Of a DNA stretch of 64,000 bases, positions 10,986-23,210 are shown in pieces; position 1 is the first letter of the stretch; every line of letters starts with the position of its first letter. The position numbers and the translations under genes were made by a program. Under the pieces are notes generated by a model that saw nothing but the letters and a program-made list of their open reading frames with translations, did not search any database and was not told where the DNA came from. Location: assembly GCA_009760855.2 (NCBI GenBank), contig WPIO01000052.1:2407501-2471500 (forward strand), given 5' to 3'. This DNA comes from Cristatella mucedo. Its lineage: Eukaryota > Bryozoa > Phylactolaemata > Cristatellidae.

Positions 10986-11508
10986 CGGCCCCCACCCCTT
11001 CCGCGATAAAGCAGCAGCGGGACGCGGGACCAACGTGACAGAATGCTAACATCAGCAGTTGACTAGCTACATTTAGTAACCGAAGATCGTAGCTGTCTAA
11101 TGACCGACAGAGCCGAATTAACGGTAAGTTTGGCAGCAGGTCATTCGCCAAGCGATTCTCGACGCCCCTGCCTACATTCGGAGAGACTGACCTGGCGCTC
11201 GGTTCGCTGAAGGCCACCAGCAAGAATGATCTCTGTAGTATCCCTCGCAGCCTTGTGGCCCTCCACACAGGTACCCTACCTTGTGGCCCTGTACACAGGT
11301 ACTCTACCTAGAAGTTTCGCGCCGAAGCTGCTCGGCGCCGGAGGAGGAGCAGGTCGCCGAAGCTTCTGAAGCTTGGAGTCGCTCGACCACGCTTCCGGAA
11401 TCGCTCGGGCGCAATGCTGATAGCTCCTCCTGGCGATGCTAAGAAGCCATCGGCGAGGAGAGAGGGCTGCGAGCTTCGGTGGAGGCTCAGAGAGTGTAAA
11501 TAAAAGAA
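10986..11508. other. No gene recognised
   Basis: It contains a short direct duplication of CTTGTGGCCCT...ACACAGGTAC (about 11251-11273 and 11281-11302). No supported gene. Confidence 0.45.
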
Positions 11509-11663
11509 CAAATTTGTTTGCATAGCGCCCCAAGAGAACTTAATCCTTATTCAGTCAGGCGCTTCGAAAGTGCCACTGGCTGGAGCCCACGACCTCGGTG
11601 GACAACTGCATTCACCTTGACCTTAATCGAGGCGAGCGCCTCAACCGCTGGCCCGAACCAACG
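11509..11663 (-). mobile_element. SINE-A copy
   Basis: Plus-strand AATTTGTTTGCATAGCGCCC then AGGCGCTTC, GGAGCCCACGACCTCGG and CAACCGCTGGCCCGAACCA are the reverse complement of the SINE-A tail, B box and head. Confidence 0.75.
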
Positions 11664-11869
11664 GGCGTGTACTCGACAACCGGGTGGGGAACATGAACGA
11701 CTGCAGCAACAGGACTCCACACATGCAACCAGACTAACTGTGCAAGGGCTTAGCGCCCCTCGCCTTCCTAAGCCCTTCCACGTTGCATCTCCGAACCTAT
11801 TTACAATACTTACAGAGCTCCCTGCAGCACCATTCGCACCTCTTACGTTGGTGATTCAGCTGCTCTGCC

Positions 11870-12150
11870 ATTTTATCTCAAGTCTTTAGGAGACCGTGCC
11901 TTCAATTCCTACATACCTATAGTCCGGAACTATCTACCGCGTGACCTCAGAAATCCCCTTGGCGACATTTGAGCCTACCGGTTCTTCACTAAACATGCAT
12001 CGTCAATGCGAATGGCACTTTATATGTGCACGCGTGCTGCAATTGTGCATGTTACTATCCTAATAAGTGACGCACTTTCTTTCCAGCCTGTGTACAGTGC
12101 CTAAAGAGAGATTCAGTTCCCCTACTGTACTGCATAAATAATCTATAATC
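11870..12150 (+). mobile_element. Decayed L2/CR1-type LINE 3' end
   Basis: A G-D-R-A-F-N-S-Y segment (about 11890-11920) followed by R-N-Y-L-P-R-D-L-R matches the conserved G-D-R-A-F...W-N-S-L-P end of these elements. The tail GTGCCTAAAGAGAGATTCAG and AT-rich end follow. Confidence 0.6.
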
Positions 12151-13399
12151 AAGATGTTAATTATTATTGTACTCAGGTATACCTCGTATCTGCTATTTCT
12201 CTCAAATAAGTGCAAGGTGTCTTGCAAATATTCACGATGCAGCAGTAACACTGATCATCCTGGAATTTTTCAATCCTACGACTTTTTGACTTTCTTTGGT
12301 CCCCAGCACATACATCGCAGCTTTGATTCTCAGCGCAGTCACCATGATTGTTTGTTGGTGCCAACACCGACTTTCTGGCAGCATCTGAACTGTCGGCCAC
12401 AGCTCCATCTAAAGAGTATTTAGCTTTATCTTCAACAGAACTTAGTCTGCACCAAACACCCCAAAGATGGCAAATACTGCTGCTCGTCACATATTAGCGA
12501 CTTGTCGTCAGGTGTAGCGCCAATAAACATTGACTGCTATGCAACCAGTAACCGAACAAAGCAGTAAAGACGAGCAGCGCTCGTATCTTAATACAGCGAG
12601 TCTATATCCACAGCGAAGAGGATATTATTAGACAGCCCGAAGTGTTACAGATGTTCAGCACCAGCCATTGTGTACAACAGCTCTCGTGGTTGTAGCTTAG
12701 AGTTAAAGTACTGGCACTTCGCGGTCTGGGTAACGGATTTGAGTTCTGCAGCAGACGAGCCTGTACTGTTTGCTGCTGCAAGAAGGTAATGGCCGAAAGG
12801 CACTTCTGCTGCTACGTGCGAGGCTGTTGGTCAGCTGGTCTTTGCCTTAACTTTTGTGGGCTGTTATAGAGTCAGAACAAAATAAGTATATCAGTTATGG
12901 CCTGGCGTACAAGCGCCGACTTGGATAGCCAAAACCCGAGGCAGTGCAACCATTTCGAGATTCTGAGAAGGCGCGAAATTAGGATTGAAGTTGGACTTAT
13001 TTCACTGGACATCATCACCGCTTCATTCACTCGAGTTGAGAACAAAAGGGTCAGTGTCACGACACGCTGCTTATCGTGGCGGAAGCTGATAAAACGCGAG
13101 AGCAATCCATAGGACCAAAACAGCAACAACAGCAAAAGCAATCAACTTCCTACTCGGCACACTTATTTGGAGCATGCTGGGTATGGCTGAGTATTCCTAG
13201 AGCTCTTGCGGCTAATTGCCGGCGGCACGTCAGGGGCTACACCGACAGGTACGCAAATCGAACTGGCTCGCCGGGCCGGGGAAGGAGCTTACTGTGGCGG
13301 AGCGGAATGGCGCGTAGAAGTGCAGCCCTAAGCGCTAAGCCAGATATCGCAGCTTTCCACTCCTCAGATGCGATCCGCAGGACCTCTGGCGATTAGGAA
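12151..13399. other. No gene recognised
   Basis: AT-moderate sequence with short frames. Nothing conserved is seen. Confidence 0.45.
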
Positions 13400-13412
13400 C
13401 TCTCTGTCTGTC

Positions 13413-13482
<70 letters not shown>
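13400..13482 (+). repeat. (TC)n/(TCTG)n microsatellite
   Basis: TCTG repeats grading into pure TC. Confidence 0.95.
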
Positions 13483-13484
<2 letters not shown>

Positions 13485-13489
13485 GTGCA

Positions 13490-15258
13490 AAATTTCAACG
13501 AATTATGCAGAGGCCAAGCCATAGTGAGCCTTGTGGGTCAGAGTAATAATTCTGCTCTGTGTTTGTTGATCAACCATCGAAGCCATCGAAGCTCCTTCAC
13601 AAAAGGAGATGCGTGGCTGAAGCTCTGGGATTTAATGACTCATCTTGCAGCTGCTTTTCTCACCATCTGCAGAGGCTTAATAGCTTTTTCCGATAGCCCA
13701 GCCACAACTGAATTGCAATACACTAGCTTAGACCCAATCGGCGAGCTGGTCAGATTTCAGCTAATCACCGTTGTAGACAGTCCCTAGCATTAGATAGTGA
13801 TCGAATGTGATTGCTAGCTGAGGGAGCGGTCTTCTTAATGAAGCCTTCCAACTTTAACCTGTTAATGTGTGGGAAGACTAAATTCCGAGCACACGTCGAC
13901 GGTCGTGCAACAGCATTGATCATTAGAAGAACACAATCTCCTAGTCAACCTCACGCTTTGGGTGTCCTACGAGTAGGATTTCAATTCTATCATTGCTTAG
14001 TTGGATGAAATCGCCGAAATCCAGGATCGAGTGTCTGCTAGGCAAGCATTCAGCTCGAAGTTGAACGTCTGACTCCGATGGTTTAAATGAGAAATACAGT
14101 CAGGTATCGTAAGCTTAGAAGTGATAGCCGACTCCCCTGGGGTCGAATCACTTTCTCGGAGGCTCGCTGTGTAAATAGAGAACAGCAAAGGACAGAGGAC
14201 CATTGTGGAACCCTACATGACGGGTCTGCTGAGGGAGACTTGACCACCGCACGATACGGACTGAACGCGACCGGACAAGTACGTTTCGAACCATGGCAGA
14301 GCTTTATCTGCCGGACCGAACGTCGCCCTCAATCATTCAAATAGGATACCGTGATCAATAGTATCAATAACGAGTCATAGATCAAGCAAGACCACAGCAG
14401 TGTGGTTACTATCGTCATTGCTGCTAAGGGTTTTGTTGGTCATACGGAGGAGAGCAGTTTCACTGGGGCGGTGTCGATTGAATCGCCACTGAATTTTTTG
14501 GACAACTCAATATTGTCACTACTCTCCAGAAACTGCCAAGCAACAACAATTGAAGAATCGTAGACAAAAATGGAAGGCGGGAGAGACCGGACTTGAGTTT
14601 GTTAGGACCCGGAAAATCAATTTTTAACTCTTGGTCGAATTATGACAGATTTGAAAGGCTTCGGAACCACCCTTTTACATACAGAATCATTAAAAACCTA
14701 ATTTATGGCTGGACTAAGTTTGTCCGCCACTGAAAACTGGCGAGGGGATTTATAGAGGCTGCGGGTGATCTCTTTTTACTAGACTTAATTTTGGAAACTA
14801 CTTCGTATACAGAAACATCCGTGGCAAATTTCTTAAGAGTTTAGTTACGGGATGGCTCTGTGGCGGCATAAATGGGAGTAATTTGTATAGCAAAGAAGGC
14901 GGAAAAATTAACTGCTAAACAGTTAATATCCGAGTAGTGAGACCAAAGAATTATCAAGCAAATGATTCCCTGCCTTACAAGCTATTTTTGGGTCTGGCTA
15001 GCAAGATAGCAGTACGCGAAAGAAAAATGAAATCTTGCCTTTTTCAAGCTTCCGGTTGCAGACACGGATGTAGACACGGAGAAAGTCTTTGAAAAAACGG
15101 GCTAGATCGGCGTTGGACGCAGACGCTATAAATCGGCGTTCGAGCCTGCGAAGTCGACTCTTTCCAACTGAATTGTGCATCTCTCCGATTGCGTGTATGG
15201 GCTGAATGTAGGGAAGAACGCTTATTGAGAGCACCCCAAGGTTCCTATTTTACGGCAT

Positions 15259-15305
<47 letters not shown>

Positions 15306-15930
15306 CGAGAGAGAGAGAGAGGGAGGGAGAGAGAGAGGAGGCTGCTGGCAGAGTCAGCGTGCAGTTCAAGAGGACTTGTATCGCCAACAGATCAGAAAAC
15401 TTCTCGTTGGCGACGCTTTTCAAGTTGTGTCGCCGGACAAGGTCGATGTTGCCCTACGACGGAACCGGAGCAGTGAATGAGGTTGAGCGATCCGAGAGAC
15501 TGAGATCCGAGATGGTAATCGCGAACACATCGAGCTCAGTGGGGCAGAATCCTTTGTGATAGCGAGAACCAAACTATGACTACCAATAGGAGTCACGTGA
15601 ACAGCCTGGAGGAAAGAGCCGATCTTCTCCAGAGAGACAAGAAATGAGCGGACCTGACAGTCGTCATGGTCATCAACTCGAATGTTAAAGTCTCCCGCAG
15701 TCAATAGTGGCATATCACGCAGGAGTGTTCCGATGAATCCATGTCTAACTGTGGCAAGACGTGACGGGCCACCAGTAAAGCTCTCTTTACATTTTGGTAT
15801 TCTTTTACGGTCTCTCGCTCGCAGGCTGTCCGTCTCTGCTTTCTTCCATGTGACCCCTTCTCGCTCCACGCTCAGCTCACATCCGTAAAGCTCACTCGTC
15901 AGGCCGCTCACTACAAGGTACGTCCCATGC
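13490..15930 (-). mobile_element. Decayed L2/CR1-type LINE with endonuclease and RT (family E)
   Basis: On the minus strand, 15420-15932 holds an open 170-codon frame with T-A-G-D-F-N-I-R-V-D-D, the catalytic GDFN motif of APE-type endonucleases, and downstream residues G-S-H-S-L-V-L-A-I where GH..LDL is expected. Downstream the RT is broken by many stops but still shows R-P-S-E-T-A-L-L-R near 14430-14470, V-V-L-L-D-L...D-T-I-D-H near 14350-14400, and an L-C-P-L-L-F-S-I-Y-T stretch (14160-14200). It differs clearly from the younger L2 copies in the window. A (GA)n microsatellite interrupts it. The 3' limit is uncertain. Confidence 0.75.
15260..15342 (+). repeat. (GA)n microsatellite inside the decayed LINE
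   Basis: GA repeats with AAAG and GGGA interruptions. Confidence 0.95.
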
Positions 15931-16506
15931 ACGCCTGCCTCTGCACGATGGACACTGCTAGGTTAGCGGCTGGCTAGAACATTGGTCTGGGCCGTATGGT
16001 GCCACTCGTTTGTATATACCTCCGTAGAGGCCAGCAGGCCCTGGGCGCCGCACTGTCTGCGTCGCCAACAGAGAACGTGCCAAGGCTGCCGCCCAGCTGC
16101 ATAATCTCGCCACAACAGCGGCCTCAAACTAGCCGCTGATTGGCACGTCCCGGTTGAACGTATGCTAGTGTGGGCCTGCAGTAAGGCTTATTTTGCCACG
16201 GGTGATATCTGAGCGGGTTGCCTTCTGGGGGTATCGCTTCTAGGTGAGCTAATGGTGACAGTTTAGGACCACTTAAGTTTTGTAGTTGACTTTCTTCCCT
16301 CTGCCGGGACGAGTCAAATACACACAACTCGAGTAGAGGAGAACTGACAGGGAAAAGTTCTTTTTGATTTTTATTAAAAGTTATGCATTTGCTAAAGAAA
16401 TCATCAAAATGGCACCTAAGGCGTTAGTTCGAGAATTCTTACCAAGGAATGAACACCTGCGATGCCGTTCGGCTGCAGCCATGCTCGGCTGCCTTAGACT
16501 AACATC
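15931..16506. other. No gene recognised
   Basis: Possibly the 5' part of the decayed LINE upstream of the endonuclease, but I cannot show it. Confidence 0.4.
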
Positions 16507-16585
16507 ATATGATTGATTAAGTGCCTAGAAAGAGAAAGAGTTCTCTGATGGCCATATACAAATGTATAATAATTATTATTATTAA
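16507..16585 (+). mobile_element. L2-like LINE/SINE 3' tail
   Basis: AAGTGCCTAGAAAGAGAAAG then TTCTCTGATGGCCATATACAAATG and (ATT)n. Confidence 0.65.
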
Positions 16586-16732
16586 CATCGAATGGGAACG
16601 TCGAGTCACGAACCCGTGTGTTGGTGTAGGGAAGCCGATGTTAAGAACTATGCACTGTAGAAAACTGTGGCCTCATTCTGGGCTCATGATGGTTCATGTT
16701 CTACGACCGTATTGGTAGCGTTCGTTGATCGA

Positions 16733-17150
16733 GTGTTGCTGCGGAAAATACAGAATTTCCCGCTACAGAACTCGAACCCATGACCTGGATCCTGTGCATT
16801 CCTTGATTGCACAGCGTGAGCGCTTGCTAATGGTCAGCGGCTGGTGCTCCATTCCTCCCTTGATAGACCAGAGCTTTTAAGCGGCTGCAGAAGAGACGTT
16901 AACGGGAGAGACTCGCCACTAAATACTTATGGAACATCGGTCAGGGCACAGCAATCGAGGTGGAAGAGGCATCTGCATTTTCCGACCGTTGCAGGCACTT
17001 TCTGTCTTCGCTCTGCCGAACTGTGAGTTGAAATAAATCGTACTACCATGTCCAAGATAGCGACGATCACTGTCGACGGAAGCACGCTTCCGGCGGACGG
17101 GGACGATTCACTTCTCGAGGTGGCCCTTTCTAGCTGCGCTTCGCTTTTCG
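16733..17150. repeat. Family D interspersed repeat, copy 1
   Basis: About 60-75% similar by eye to 19179-19622. Shared blocks include GTGCATTCCTTGATTGCAC, GGTGGAAGAGGCATC and CACTTTCTGTC. On the minus strand a tRNA B-box-like GGTTCGAG lies near 16775-16785. Orientation and class are unknown; it may include a tRNA-derived head. Confidence 0.75.
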
Positions 17151-17652
17151 TAGAGCGTACCGTTGGGCCATCCGCTCAGAATGCCGGGTAGACAGCACCG
17201 ACGCCCGTGTCAGCAGCTGGTTTCCAAGAGTCTAGCTAGCCAGAGCTTCCAGCATCGGTACTTCGAACGCCCCGCCAGCCCGTCTAGCGTTGGGGCACGT
17301 CCATTACCGCTCTCCAGGCCTCATGGCAGCGGCTGGCTGACTCACTGAATTAGCGCTGGAGCGAGCGCCCGACCAGGCACGGCAGCTCCGCTGGGCCCAT
17401 CTTAGCTAGCAGTCAAGGTATTGAACGCCGATCTCGCCACGGCTAGGCCAATTGCCAAGCCGCGGCGAGCGCCAGCCGCAGCCCACGTGCTGTATCCCTC
17501 GCTGGAAGGAACGACCGTCCAAGTCAATGCACTTGGTCTTATCTCCGAGGACAGGCCAAGGTGTCTGTCTGTCCCATATTGCTGGGTGTCAGGCCCTTTG
17601 CTTCTGCACAAGCCATACGTAGGTCAGACATCATTCTCTCAGCTCGTATTTT
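17151..17652. other. No gene recognised
   Basis: Overlapping frames on both strands. Nothing conserved. Confidence 0.45.
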
Positions 17653-17905
17653 AATGTAATGCATCTCCGTCAGCAAGTCCGCAAAGCCACAAAGACTATG
17701 TGGGTGTTAGGTAGGAGAGAGTTTTGTATAGCGCACTCACAGCCTCAGCGGCTTCCGTTACGCATTCGGTGGCCAACAGACTTCATCTGAAACAACTAAG
17801 AGAAAGTGAGAAGCATAGCTGAGTTAGGAGAGCAGTTGAGGTAGTGAGTAGCATGGAAATAGCAACTCAGGAAGGCTGGAAAGCATGTATCATAGTCGCA
17901 TGGAA
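17653..17905 (-). mobile_element. Family C LINE 3' end
   Basis: The plus strand reads TAATGTAATGCATCTCCGTC then CACAAAGACTATGTGGGTG and GAGTTTTGTATAGCGCACTC, nearly identical to 4589-4830. Confidence 0.85.
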
Positions 17906-18389
17906 CGCATGTACCGTCAGCTTGCCACTCGTGAAAGGTGGGGCAGAGCGATTCCTCTGCAAAGGCTTGATACCAGGGCTTGCTAAAAAAATGACTAACA
18001 GGTCCAGACCGTTTGACCTATACTGAAGGAGTGTGTTTTTCGTTATGCCACCCGGCATGCCCCTTAAGCCAAATTCTGGTATTCGCTATCAGAAAGGTTG
18101 ATATCTAACCGATTCCTTGGACTAATCCCTCTGTGATACCTTCTTGCTTTTGCTACGATATGACTGCTCAACCACGTCATAGCATTCAGTCAAAATAAGT
18201 TGCACTTATGATGAATTCTACTGAGCTCATTTGTATTCATTATTCCACCCACTTTTTGTAAAGTTGTGCACACACACCTTTCACTGTGTTCGTGTTCGCG
18301 AGCGCATGCGTGGTGCAGAGAGCTATGTAGATATAATAAAGAGAGATGACACAGACAGTTTGCCAGAAAAAGAGAGGTAAATAGAAACA
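17906..18389. other. No gene recognised
   Basis: AT-moderate sequence leading into microsatellites. Confidence 0.45.
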
Positions 18390-18391
18390 GA

Positions 18392-18444
<53 letters not shown>

Positions 18445-18581
18445 GGGAGAGAGAGCCGAGTGGAGAGAGAGAGAGCCAAGTGGAGAGAGAGCGAGAGAGA
18501 GGAGAGAGAGGGAGGTAATGAGTCGAAGATATAAGGGAAAGGCAACGAGGGGCAAATAATACGCAAATAAAGAAACGTAAG

Positions 18582-18613
<32 letters not shown>

Positions 18614-18660
18614 GTAAAATATACTCGTACAGGGTATATATATATATATATATATATAAA
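18390..18660. repeat. Clustered (TA)n and (GA)n microsatellites
   Basis: TA runs at about 18392-18444, 18580-18609 and 18634-18658, separated by GAGAGAG-rich sequence at 18445-18515. Confidence 0.93.
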
Positions 18661-18737
18661 GACAGAATGAGACATAGCTAGAACGAAATAGGGAAGGACA
18701 GACGAATAGGCAGAGTGAGGGAGAGTTGAGTAGACGA

Positions 18738-18738
18738 A

Positions 18739-18836
<98 letters not shown>

Positions 18837-18840
18837 AGGG
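18738..18840 (+). repeat. (GA)n microsatellite
   Basis: About 90 bp of nearly pure GA ending in GGGAGGGAGG. Confidence 0.95.
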
Positions 18841-19178
18841 AAGCTAGAGGTGTAAGGTTGCTTCACACTGGTGCAAGCGAGAAAACGTGCATTCAGACTC
18901 CTTTGTAGTTGTAACCCACGGGATCGGATCCTACAAAAATTTATGAGGATGAAATGCTCTATCGAAGAATCAAGCGTGCTATCACGAGTACATATGCATG
19001 GCAATTCATCGTGCCTCTGCCAACTCGAGCCCACAGAATCTAACTTTTCAGTATGATTGTGCAAAAGCATGCTTCGTGAAGTAATAAGTAGAGCGAACTC
19101 AAAATAAAAAAGTAAAGAGTGAAATTGTAGGCTTCATTTATGCAGTGATAGGAGCGTATTCTCTCCCCCCCCACTTGC

Positions 19179-19622
19179 AGCGGAAAATAAAGAATTGCCT
19201 GCTGCTGCAAGACTCGAAGGCAGGACTCGAACCCATGACCTGAGTCGGGTGCATTCCTTGATTGCACGGCGTGAGTGCTTGCTAGTAATAAACGCTAGAG
19301 CGGCTAGTGTTCTACTCCTCCCTCGACAGGCTAGTGCTTTTACAGGGCTGCAGGAGAGACGGCTACAGGAGAGACGTGCCACTAAATATTTAGGGAACTT
19401 CGGTCATGGGACAGCAATGGAGGTGGAAGAGGCATCGGCATTTTCCCACTATTGCAAGCACTTTCTGTCGTAGCTCTGCCGAACTAGGAGTTAAAATTAA
19501 TCGTATCGACATATGCAAGATAGAAATGAGCACTATCGAGGGAAAGTACTTATGCGCGGGAGGTGACGATGCGCTGTGCTACCGCAAGCTGAGTGGCCCT
19601 TTCTAGCTTCGCTTAGCTTTGC
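19179..19622. repeat. Family D interspersed repeat, copy 2
   Basis: Direct-orientation counterpart of 16733-17150, ending in the same GTGGCCCTTTCTAGC block. The minus strand carries GGTTCGAGTCC (19223-19233 on the plus strand as GGACTCGAACC), an exact pol III B box. Confidence 0.75.
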
Positions 19623-19650
19623 GTGTCTCTCTGCTTGCCTGTCCCTGAAT

Positions 19651-19740
19651 CTTAGCTCCGGGTAAGGAGCGCGTACTTCACGACCCCGATCGTGGGCTCG
19701 AGTCCTGCATCGGGTGAATCTATATTGCAAAGCCCTAGTA
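19651..19740 (+). mobile_element. Partial SINE-B-like element
   Basis: GGTAAGGAGCGCGTACTTCACGACC, GGGCTCGAGTCCTGCATCGGG: the tRNA-like head of SINE-B, with the 3' half lost. Confidence 0.55.
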
Positions 19741-20813
19741 ATTGTGGCTTCAAGTCAACGTGTATATCTGACCGCGGAGGATAGCTCAAATTGCTTTTCA
19801 TTACGAAAGATCGATTGTCTAACAATTATAGCTGTCATTTGACCAGCAAATGTATCTGCAAAGGAAAGTATCTTTCTATTGAGTCCACTCCTACTCTAGC
19901 CTATACGGCAATTATCTTTTTGAGGCATTTTTGCATGCACATTGAACACTTCGTTTACCAATTCGTGCACACGGACGCTGAAATAGCGAGACCTCCTGGA
20001 TCATTTCCGGTGGTTTAGGTCATACGCAGCTAACTATGCATTGCAGCGATAATGATAACAGTCGGTCGCTCGTATAGCGTCACGGGATGAATAAATATCC
20101 ATCCAGGCACTATAAAATGGACTGCAAGAGAAATGATAACCAAGCAGTAATGAAATGCATGGCACCGTGGTTAAGACGAGCCTGCAAAACCAAGCAAATA
20201 TACCGTGCTTAGGCGACCTTGCTACAGAATACATGGAGAAAATAGGGGCAGCGGGCTTGGTTCGACCTCTAGTTAGCAACGTGCACTTAATCGTGCATGT
20301 TGCTAAGAGTGAAAACCAAGCAGGAACAAAACAAGGTTGAACTCGGATGAAGGGGAAGCTGAGTAGAACGGATGCACATTTAGTTGAGACTTAAATGACG
20401 CGAAGTCATCGCTGAAGTCATCACTGCAGTCAGACGTGAGCTCCAGGCTTTCGGTGGTTACAAACTGAAGGCTCGATCGGCAAAGAAGTTTACATTTAGC
20501 GGAAAGGCGGCGGCACTATTCCTAGAAGCAGAGGAGCGGTCGGTGCGAGAGGGCGCACGCACTGGAGGCGAAAGGAGCGAGGCCGGTGCCACGAGCGAGG
20601 CCGGTGGGAGGCGCTGTGTACGCTGCCACAGGAAAGAAAGATCTTGAGGTCGATTCGACGATTGAAAGGGAGCGAGTGGTGCTAAACCAGAAGTGTTGCT
20701 ATGTGGCAGTCCGAGCTGACGTTGGCGGGAAATCGGATGAGCCCCACATTTTTCACCAGATGCTGATGATTAAGGTCACTGGCCTGGAATCCCGAATAAA
20801 GTTAATAAAAATA
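19741..20813. other. No gene recognised
   Basis: Short frames only. Confidence 0.45.
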
Positions 20814-20910
20814 AGGCCGGGCCGAGGTCGTGGGTCCGAGCTCCGTGGCGTATGCGAAGCGCCTGAATAGAGATGGAGGTTCTCTTAGGGGGCTACACGA
20901 AGGAATTATT
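20814..20910 (+). mobile_element. SINE-A, 5'-truncated
   Basis: GGCCGAGGTCGTGGGTCCGAGC, GTATGCGAAGCGCCTGAATAG, GTTCTCTTAGGGGGCTACACG. Confidence 0.75.
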
Positions 20911-22464
20911 TTTATATTAATTTGAATTTGAAGAGCGGGTGGCATGAGACTTTGCCTGATTCGGAAATGCGCTCGCCAACCGACTACAGGAACGGAAGCC
21001 CTAGATTACGTGCAGACGTCCTAGAAGTGATGGTAGACGAACCTTTTTATTGAGGGTGTGGTCTCACAACTTGAGGGTGACACTAGGCTTGCCCGTCGAT
21101 AGTAGGTCAGTCTCGTCATCGCGAAGCTTCGCGATGCAGGCGGCCATACAAGCCCGAATGTCGTTGATGCAGGCACCCAGGGAGCAGCTGACTCGGAGGC
21201 TGACCGAGGCTCAGAAGGGTCGAAGACCTTCACCTGCCTAACTTCCAGTTTTTCGCATACAAAACCAACCGCCTCGCGACCTCCACGTCGTTATTGCTGA
21301 AGTAAGTCTGTGTAGTTGATTTTTATTTATATTGAAGCCTTCTGACCTGTGACTATCGCATCGCTTAAATGAAAGCTCCTTGTGTTGCACGTGGCAAGCC
21401 GTTGGCCTGGATCTTCCTCTCGGTGCACGACCGAGAGCGCTGGTACTGGCCAATGACCGACATCATTCGATGTCTTAATACGTTGACTAAAAGGCTGCCT
21501 ACTGCTGATCGAGTCTACGTGCCCTGCTTGCACATGCTCACGGCTAGGAGCTCTTGGCCACGAGAGTCGACACGTGTATGCATGAAAGCAGGTAAGCGTA
21601 GCTAATGCGCACACTGCGGGCCGTCTAAACTGGCGTGGGCAAGATTAAGCCCGTTAAGGAACCAGATCCTAGTTTTTCCCTAAGCACATCGTTGTATACG
21701 CCGGAAGACCTGCACGCAGTGAGTTTGAGAAGTCGTGACGGGATGTCACCAATGCAAATTTCTGCTACGGGCTTCCCGTCTGTCATGTGCTGGAGGTTTC
21801 TGGATAGGCGACCCATTGGCCTTGATTCACATTGGCTCTATCGTTTGTTGCACATGCATTTCGCATTTTAAAGCTGACCGGTCAAATTCGCAGGCCGCCG
21901 AACCCAGCGCAGACGCGGATAGAGATGACTCACCTGGCTGAGGTCAGTTGCGCAGTGAGCTGGAGAGCTGTGGTAGCGGACCGAAGTCCAGTCCGAAGGG
22001 AGCTCCTGGAGGGTCCGCTCGCCGAGGCACCGGGCATAAGCTATCGCGAACCTCTCGACACCTGTTTGCAAACAAAGAGCACTCATTATCGTGCCCGTTT
22101 CATTTGTTTCCCCTGTTTACTCTTCTAATCAAAAAAACAGCGTGCCAACCGCACGACCCTGGCGGAAAGCCGAAGCTCTCCCTGCGCAGACTGCGCACCA
22201 GAGCCGACGCACCGAACCGGGGCTGCCTCAGATGAGGCGCCAGGCTTCGACGAGTCTGCTCCATCAAATAATGCTCACGCGACAAGGTGACCCGTATGAA
22301 GGAGGTTCCAGTGATAAGCCCATTGTGGCAGGGAGTCTTGCAGCAGCAGCGAAAGTATTACGGCGTCTCACCGAGCGCGCAGCATTGGAGCTCTTCTTTT
22401 GCCGGAGGAAGACCGCACCAAAGGAGCAGCTCGACAAGCAAAAGGAGCAGGGCGCTGTTCGAAG
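20911..22464. other. No gene recognised
   Basis: Several frames of 60-130 codons overlap on both strands and none resembles a known family. A 20-bp perfect palindrome, CATCGCGAAGCTTCGCGATG, lies at 21117-21136. Confidence 0.45.
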
Positions 22465-22630
22465 GCCGCAATAGCCCAGGAGGTAAGGTGCTCGCTCTTT
22501 ACGAACGAAATTGTGGGTTCGAATACCGCAGTTGGCGCGATCCTTTATTGCCAACTGCAATCGGCAGCGATAGTCGTTAAGGCTCCCCGCCCGCTAAACA
22601 AACGAGGCTGTTGAATCAGCTGATATACTG
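22465..22630 (+). mobile_element. SINE-B copy
   Basis: GCCCAGGAGGTAAGGTGCTC, GTGGGTTCGAATACCGCAG (B box GGTTCGAAT), GCGATCCTTTATTGCC, GAGGCTGTTGAATCAGCTGA. tRNA-derived head with a distinct body. Confidence 0.8.
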
Positions 22631-23078
22631 TAATCGTCGGCGAAGGACGCGAATGGTTCTCGAGCGGCGGACAATTTCTCAGCGTGCCGCAACTTCGCGT
22701 CGGTGGCGGGCAGCTGAAGACGCGACTGCAACTTCTTCCCACTGGCTAAATCTGCTGGATTTCCAGCGACAGAGAACGCAGCCGCGGCCGGAACAGCCCA
22801 GAATTCCGTCGAGTCGACCGCTGCGAAGCTTCCGCAATGCATCATTTTCTCGCTATTTGCAATCGGTCCGTGGACAATGTGCACACGGTTCACTGGAAGG
22901 CATTCATTTTGAATCATTTTTAGGAGCAGAATTGTGGCGGCATGCAGCAAGTAGATAGCCCAATTTTATACGCGATATCCTGCAAACGAGTGCCTTAACT
23001 TGCAGTTCAAGGCCCAAAAAAGAGCCTAATGAGTGGCTCAGAAACTCGCGATGGCCGGCTCATTAGCAGTAAACAAAT
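22631..23078. other. No gene recognised
   Basis: Overlapping 115-118-codon frames on opposite strands. No family is recognised. Confidence 0.4.
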
Positions 23079-23210
23079 ATAATTAATTTGCATAGAGCCC
23101 TGACAGAACTTCGTCTCTATCCAGGCGCTTCACAAATGCCACTGGGCTCGAGCCCACGACCTCGGCCAGACCTTGGTCGGCACCTTAATTACTGGGCTAT
23201 ACCGGCGCGG
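23079..23210 (-). mobile_element. SINE-A copy
   Basis: AATTTGCATAGAGCCCTGAC, CCAGGCGCTTCACAAATGCC, GGGCTCGAGCCCACGACCTC, GGCCAGACCTTGGTCGG on the plus strand. Confidence 0.8.

Noticed and set aside
15189-15476. Glu/Arg repeat protein
   Set aside because: (GA)n microsatellite translated.
18190-19070. Tyr/Ile and Ser/Leu-rich frames
   Set aside because: TA and GA microsatellites translated.
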